Assembly: GCA_013911345.1 (NCBI GenBank)
Contig: JACETJ010000041.1
Span: 1 to 9,093, forward strand
Direction: 5' to 3'
DNA: 9,093 nt
Source of the DNA: Congregibacter sp.
GTDB taxonomy: Bacteria > Pseudomonadota > Gammaproteobacteria > Pseudomonadales > Halieaceae
A program made the position numbers and the translations under genes. This document shows, one piece after another, positions 5,670 through 9,093 of this stretch. How positions within the stretch are numbered: position 1 is the stretch's first letter; the number at the start of each line of letters is the position of its first letter. The notes below the pieces were generated by a model. The model was not told where the DNA came from, ran no database searches, and saw only the letters and a list, made by a program, of their open reading frames with translations.

Positions 5670-6464
5670 ATGACCAAGCGCATCACCATCAGCACTTTGG
5701 ATGCCATGAAGGCGTCAGGTGACAAGTTTGTGATGATTACGGCCTACGACGCCACTTTTGCGCGGCTTGCCAGCGAGGCCGGGGCGGAGACTATTCTGGT
5801 CGGTGACTCACTGGGCATGGTGCTTCAGGGTCACGAGACAACCATCCCCGTCTCGCTCGATGCCATGGCTTATCACACTGAGTGTGTCGCGCGTGCGCGT
5901 CCTCATTCCCTTATCGTTGCCGACCTTCCGTTCATGAGCTTTTCCAATGCCGACGACACGCTCCATGCCAGCACGCGGCTCATGCAAGCCGGTGCGCAGA
6001 TGGTCAAATTGGAAGGTGGCACCTGGCTCAGCGATAGTATTCATCGGTTGGTTGAACGGGGTGTGCCGGTTTGCGCGCACCTGGGTTTGACCCCCCAATC
6101 AGTCAACGTGTTTGGCGGTTACCGAGTGCAGGGACGAACGCCGAAAGAGGCGAAGTCGATTTTGGCCGACGCCGTCGAAATTCAGGACGCCGGAGCCAGC
6201 CTGCTGGTTCTTGAATGTATTCCTGCCGAGCTGGCCGCCGATATCTCATCGAAACTCGATATCCCGGTCATTGGTATCGGAGCTGGCAGCGGCACCGACG
6301 CGCAGGTGCTCGTGCTCCACGATATGCTGGGCATGACAGAGACCGCGCCCAAATTCGTGCAGAACTTCATGGAGGGGGCCCCCTCGATTCAGGCTGCACT
6401 CAAGGCCTTCGTCGATGCAGTGAAAGCTGGCGAATATCCCAAGGAAGAGCACACCTACGCATAG
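5670..6464 (+). CDS. panB: 3-methyl-2-oxobutanoate hydroxymethyltransferase
   Basis: PanB transfers a hydroxymethyl group from methylene-tetrahydrofolate to alpha-ketoisovalerate, giving ketopantoate, the first committed step to pantothenate and CoA. From ATG 5670 the protein has 264 residues, equal to E. coli PanB. Metal ligands are present as D46 (LVGDSLGM), D85 (VADLPFM) and E115 (KLEGG), and the catalytic Glu is E182 (VLECIP). GIGAGSGTDAQVLVLHDMLG is also typical. A clear Shine-Dalgarno sets the start. The upstream folK supplies the folate branch used by this reaction. panC follows after 9 nt, so the two form an operon. A palindrome and a weak terminator-like hairpin just upstream may partly separate panBC from the pcnB-folK-kinase group. 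Confidence 0.97.
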   Translation: MTKRITISTLDAMKASGDKFVMITAYDATFARLASEAGAETILVGDSLGMVLQGHETTIPVSLDAMAYHTECVARARPHSLIVADLPFMSFSNADDTLHASTRLMQAGAQMVKLEGGTWLSDSIHRLVERGVPVCAHLGLTPQSVNVFGGYRVQGRTPKEAKSILADAVEIQDAGASLLVLECIPAELAADISSKLDIPVIGIGAGSGTDAQVLVLHDMLGMTETAPKFVQNFMEGAPSIQAALKAFVDAVKAGEYPKEEHTYA

Positions 6465-6473
6465 GCCCGCACA

Positions 6474-7331
6474 ATGAATGTCGTCTCAGACATGGCCGCC
6501 CTCGAAAAAGAGATGACGGCACTCAGACTCCGCGCTGGCCGCATCGCATTCGTGCCAACCATGGGGAACCTGCATGACGGCCATCTGGCTCTGGTCCGTC
6601 AGGCGCGTGCGGCCAGCGATGCGGTGGTGGTATCGGTCTTCGTGAACCCCATGCAGTTCGCCGCACATGAAGACCTGGATACCTATCCGCGCACTCTGGA
6701 TGACGACCTCAGCGCACTTCAGGAAGCCGGCGTAGATCTTGTCCTAACGCCCGATACAGACCACATCTATCCGGACGGCAGTGCTCGACACACAGCCATT
6801 CATGTACCCGTGCTGGGTGACGCGCTGTGTGGCAAGGATCGACCCGGGCACTTCGATGGTGTCTGCACCGTGGTCTACAAGCTATTCCAACTCGTGGGCC
6901 CCGACATTGCTGTGTTCGGCGAGAAAGACCTGCAGCAATTACTCATCATCAAAAAAATGGTTACCGACCTTAGCCTGCCCATCGACATACAGTCAGGGCC
7001 GACTCAACGTGCGGAAGATGGCCTCGCACTGAGCTCCCGCAACCAGTACCTGTCGGCATCAGAACGTGCCGTGGCGCCCTTACTGCGGCAAACCTTGCAA
7101 AGCTGTGGCGCGGCCCTGAGGGCAACACCGGACGATCCGCCGACGTTAATTATCGACCCTGCGAGGGAGGCACTGGAGCGCGCCGGGTTTACGGTCGATT
7201 ATCTAGAGCTCAGAGAGCTTGCGACGCTCCAGCTCGTCGATCGTATAGATCAAGATTGCGCACTGTTCGTCGCTGCACGGCTGGGCGAAACGCGCTTGAT
7301 TGACAACATCCAACTCGCCGCGAGCGGCTAG
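6474..7331 (+). CDS. panC: Pantothenate synthetase (pantoate--beta-alanine ligase)
   Basis: PanC joins pantoate and beta-alanine with ATP through a pantoyl-adenylate, the last step of pantothenate synthesis. The 285-residue protein matches the usual 280-285. VPTMGNLHDGH gives the HIGH-like residues H34 and H37; FVNPMQF, the GDALCGKDRPGHFDGVCTVV pocket, FGEKDLQQ and the KMSKS-equivalent LALSSRNQYL follow in order. The start ATG is 9 nt after the panB stop with no good Shine-Dalgarno, so translation probably depends on coupling to panB. The stop TAG shares bases with the stop of the opposing symporter gene (CTAG at 7328-7331), so there is no room for a dedicated terminator downstream. Confidence 0.97.
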   Translation: MNVVSDMAALEKEMTALRLRAGRIAFVPTMGNLHDGHLALVRQARAASDAVVVSVFVNPMQFAAHEDLDTYPRTLDDDLSALQEAGVDLVLTPDTDHIYPDGSARHTAIHVPVLGDALCGKDRPGHFDGVCTVVYKLFQLVGPDIAVFGEKDLQQLLIIKKMVTDLSLPIDIQSGPTQRAEDGLALSSRNQYLSASERAVAPLLRQTLQSCGAALRATPDDPPTLIIDPAREALERAGFTVDYLELRELATLQLVDRIDQDCALFVAARLGETRLIDNIQLAASG

Positions 7332-9046
7332 CTCGGAGACACTGGCACTCTGATCTCTTCAACCAGCTGTTGCACCGACGCCGGGGGCGGCGCGGTCAGG
7401 CGACTCACGGTCAGCGTGACACTGAAGTTCACGATTGCACCCACCACACCAAAGGCATTGGGCTCGATACCCAGAAACCAATTGGGCGGCAGATCGCCGA
7501 GGAAACTGGTGCCGGGGATGAACATGATCCCTTTGTGCTGAAAAACATATGCCAGCGTCACCCCGATCCCCGCCAGCATGCCCAACACAGCACCCTCTCG
7601 AGTCACCCGCTTTGAGAAAATGCCTAGCAGTAAGGCTGGGAACAGGGACGATGCCGCCAATCCAAAAGCCAGCGCTACCGTGCCCGCTGCAAAGCCCGGC
7701 GGGTTCAACCCCAAGTAACCTGCCCCCAGCACCGCCCCCGCCATCGCCAGACGCGAAGCCATGAGTTCCTGTCGCTCCGAAATGTCCGGCATCAGTGTGC
7801 GCTTAAGTAGGTCGTGGGAAACCGCCGACGAAATAGCCAGTAGGAGCCCCGCCGCGGTGGACAGCGCCGCCGCCAAGCCGCCTGCCGCGACCAACGCAAT
7901 GACCCAATTGGGCAGCTTCGCAATTTCGGGATTGGCCAGTACCAGAATGTCGTTATCCAGCGTCACCAATTCGTTGGTATCGGGATCAGCAGAGTACTGA
8001 ATCAGGCCGTCATCGTTTTTATCCTCGATACCCAAGAGACCCGTCTGCTCCCAGTTTTTGAACCACGCCGGCCGCTCCTCAACCGCAAGATGCTGGCCGG
8101 GCTGCGGCTCCAACGTCTGCAGTATGTTAAGCCGCGCCATGGCAGCGACAGCGGGTGCCGTAGTGTAAAGAATCGCAATGAACAACAGCGCCCAGCCGGC
8201 CGAGGTGCGGGCGGCGCGCACAGTCGGCACTGTGAAAAAGCGAATAATGACGTGGGGCAATCCTGCGGTACCGATCATCAACGAAGCAGTAAACGCAGCC
8301 ATATTGAGGGTGCTGCCGCGAACCGACGTGGTGTATTCCTGAAAGCCCAGATCCAGCAGGGTGCGGTCGAGTTTCTCCAGCAGATACGTGCCATCGGCAA
8401 GGGTAGAACCCAGCCCGATTTGTGGCACCGGCTGACCAGTCAGCTGCAGGCTGATAAAAATCGCCGGCACGGTATAGGCAAAAATCAGCACACAGAACTG
8501 GGCGATCTGGGTGTAGGTAATCCCTTTCATCCCGCCGAGCACGGCGTAGAAAAAAACGATGACCATCCCCGAGAACAGGCCGGTCTCATAGTCAGTCTCG
8601 AGAAAACGCGAGAAGGCCACACCGATACCTTTCATCTGCCCGATCACATACGTCACCGAGCAAATGATCAGGCAAATCACCGCCACTATCCGCGCAGTAT
8701 TGGAGTAGTAGCGATCGCCAATGAACTCAGGGACGGTGAACTTGCCGTATTTCCTCAGGTATGGCGCGATCAGCATGGCTAGAATCACATAGCCGCCGGT
8801 CCAGCCCATCAGAAATACCGAGCCACCATAACCGTTGTAAGAGAGACCAATGAGGCCCGCCATGGAGATGAACGACGCTGCCGACATCCAGTCAGCCGCC
8901 GTCGCCATGCCGTTAGCCACGGGGTGAATACCCTTCCCGGCGACGTAAAACTCCTGAGTCGACCCGGCACGTGAGCGGATCGCGATAAAAATATAGAGCG
9001 CAAAGGATGCGCCCACCACCAGGTAAGTCGTCTCAGTGAGGCTCAT
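7328..9046 (-). CDS. Sodium:solute symporter large subunit (SSS family, VC_2705-type)
   Basis: This 572-residue inner-membrane protein is a member of the solute:sodium symporter family, with roughly 13 hydrophobic segments. GGMKGITYTQ (171-180) and LSTAAGLLLAISSAVSHDL (about 395-413) resemble ActP/SSS helices; the Ser-Thr of the latter lies where the Na2 site is found in the family. Unlike ActP it has a long polar insert (about 307-378), with WFKNWEQTGLLGIEDKNDDG, a feature I associate with the VC_2705 subfamily that is paired with a small DUF4212 subunit. The insert includes an EF-hand-like loop (342-353). The start ATG overlaps the upstream stop (ATGA), and AGGAG (plus-strand 9055-9059) lies 8 nt before it. 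The substrate is unknown; acetate or another small carboxylate is possible. Its 3' end overlaps the panC stop on the other strand. Confidence 0.9.
   Translation of the reverse strand: MSLTETTYLVVGASFALYIFIAIRSRAGSTQEFYVAGKGIHPVANGMATAADWMSAASFISMAGLIGLSYNGYGGSVFLMGWTGGYVILAMLIAPYLRKYGKFTVPEFIGDRYYSNTARIVAVICLIICSVTYVIGQMKGIGVAFSRFLETDYETGLFSGMVIVFFYAVLGGMKGITYTQIAQFCVLIFAYTVPAIFISLQLTGQPVPQIGLGSTLADGTYLLEKLDRTLLDLGFQEYTTSVRGSTLNMAAFTASLMIGTAGLPHVIIRFFTVPTVRAARTSAGWALLFIAILYTTAPAVAAMARLNILQTLEPQPGQHLAVEERPAWFKNWEQTGLLGIEDKNDDGLIQYSADPDTNELVTLDNDILVLANPEIAKLPNWVIALVAAGGLAAALSTAAGLLLAISSAVSHDLLKRTLMPDISERQELMASRLAMAGAVLGAGYLGLNPPGFAAGTVALAFGLAASSLFPALLLGIFSKRVTREGAVLGMLAGIGVTLAYVFQHKGIMFIPGTSFLGDLPPNWFLGIEPNAFGVVGAIVNFSVTLTVSRLTAPPPASVQQLVEEIRVPVSPS
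7988..8023 (-). other. EF-hand-like loop in the symporter insert
   Basis: Residues 342-353 read DKNDDGLIQYSA: acidic or amide side chains at loop positions 1, 3 and 5, Gly at 6 and Ile at 8, as in an EF-hand or dockerin loop, but the position-12 acidic residue is Ala, followed by Asp354. Calcium binding is possible but not established. Confidence 0.4.
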
Positions 9047-9093
9047 GCCTCGGGCTCCTCGAACCCGAGACGCTTCTCAAGACGCGCCATCAC
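9043..9093 (-). CDS. C-terminal end of upstream gene, probably the symporter small subunit (DUF4212)
   Basis: The minus-strand frame is open from the window edge and ends in 16 residues (VMARLEKRLGFEEPEA) before a TGA that overlaps the symporter ATG (ATGA). The charged MxRLEKxxG tail resembles the C-terminus of the short two-helix DUF4212 proteins that precede VC_2705-type symporters. Too little is visible to identify it from sequence alone; the call rests on overlap and subfamily context. Confidence 0.6.
   Translation of the reverse strand: MMARLEKRLGFEEPEA

Noticed and set aside
8090..8782. 230-codon open frame antisense to the symporter
   Set aside because: It lies entirely within a well-supported membrane-protein gene on the other strand and reads as a low-hydrophobicity His/Arg/Gln-rich mirror product with no recognisable domain.
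1..9093. CRISPR array, tRNA/rRNA genes, insertion sequence or defence system
   Set aside because: No spaced repeat array, tRNA cloverleaf, transposase, integrase or defence-type domain was recognised; nearly all the window is housekeeping coding sequence.

Overview
This window looks like a chromosomal core region of a gammaproteobacterium, moderately GC-rich. The gene order dksA - gluQ - sigma54 activator - (intergenic RNA) - pcnB - folK - deoxynucleoside kinase - panB - panC closely follows the Pseudomonas order dksA - gluQ - cbrA - cbrB - crcZ - pcnB - folK - panB - panC. The Lys/Ala-rich DksA N-terminus and the deoxynucleoside kinase between folK and panB suggest a marine lineage such as the Halieaceae/Cellvibrionales rather than Pseudomonas itself. 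That placement is an inference from memory, not a search.

Layout: (1) 1-1391, the 3' part of dksA overlapping gluQ. (2) 1392-1482, a short regulatory gap with an inverted pair of TGTTAC/GTAACA half-sites. (3) 1483-2832, a CbrB-like sigma54 activator whose receiver domain has lost the phosphoacceptor Asp; no cbrA kinase gene precedes it. (4) 2833-3132, an intergenic region with GTAACACT repeats, a well-spaced -24/-12 promoter, two 12-nt ARN (A-rich) tracts and a GNRA-loop terminator hairpin. Together these predict a small CrcZ-like Hfq-decoy RNA of about 90 nt. (5) 3133-5632, pcnB, folK and a deoxynucleoside kinase, joined by ATGA overlaps. (6) 5670-7331, panB and panC of pantothenate synthesis. 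(7) 7328-9093, on the minus strand, a two-gene sodium:solute symporter operon (small subunit cut by the window end, large subunit complete). Its stop codon overlaps the panC stop codon.

The most interesting part is the regulator/sRNA pair. In Pseudomonas, CbrB-P activates sigma54 transcription of CrcZ, which titrates Hfq/Crc and relieves carbon catabolite repression. Here the same position holds an apparently phosphorylation-independent regulator, a shared motif upstream of both regulator and RNA, and a far shorter candidate RNA carrying two ideal Hfq distal-face tracts. This would be a minimal or rewired version of the Cbr-Crc circuit. The elements are seen in the sequence; the function is inferred.

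The remaining genes are housekeeping: transcription control by DksA, tRNA queuosine modification (GluQ), RNA polyadenylation (PcnB), folate, deoxynucleotide salvage and pantothenate. I see no tRNA or rRNA genes, CRISPR array, insertion sequence, integrase or other sign of recent transfer.
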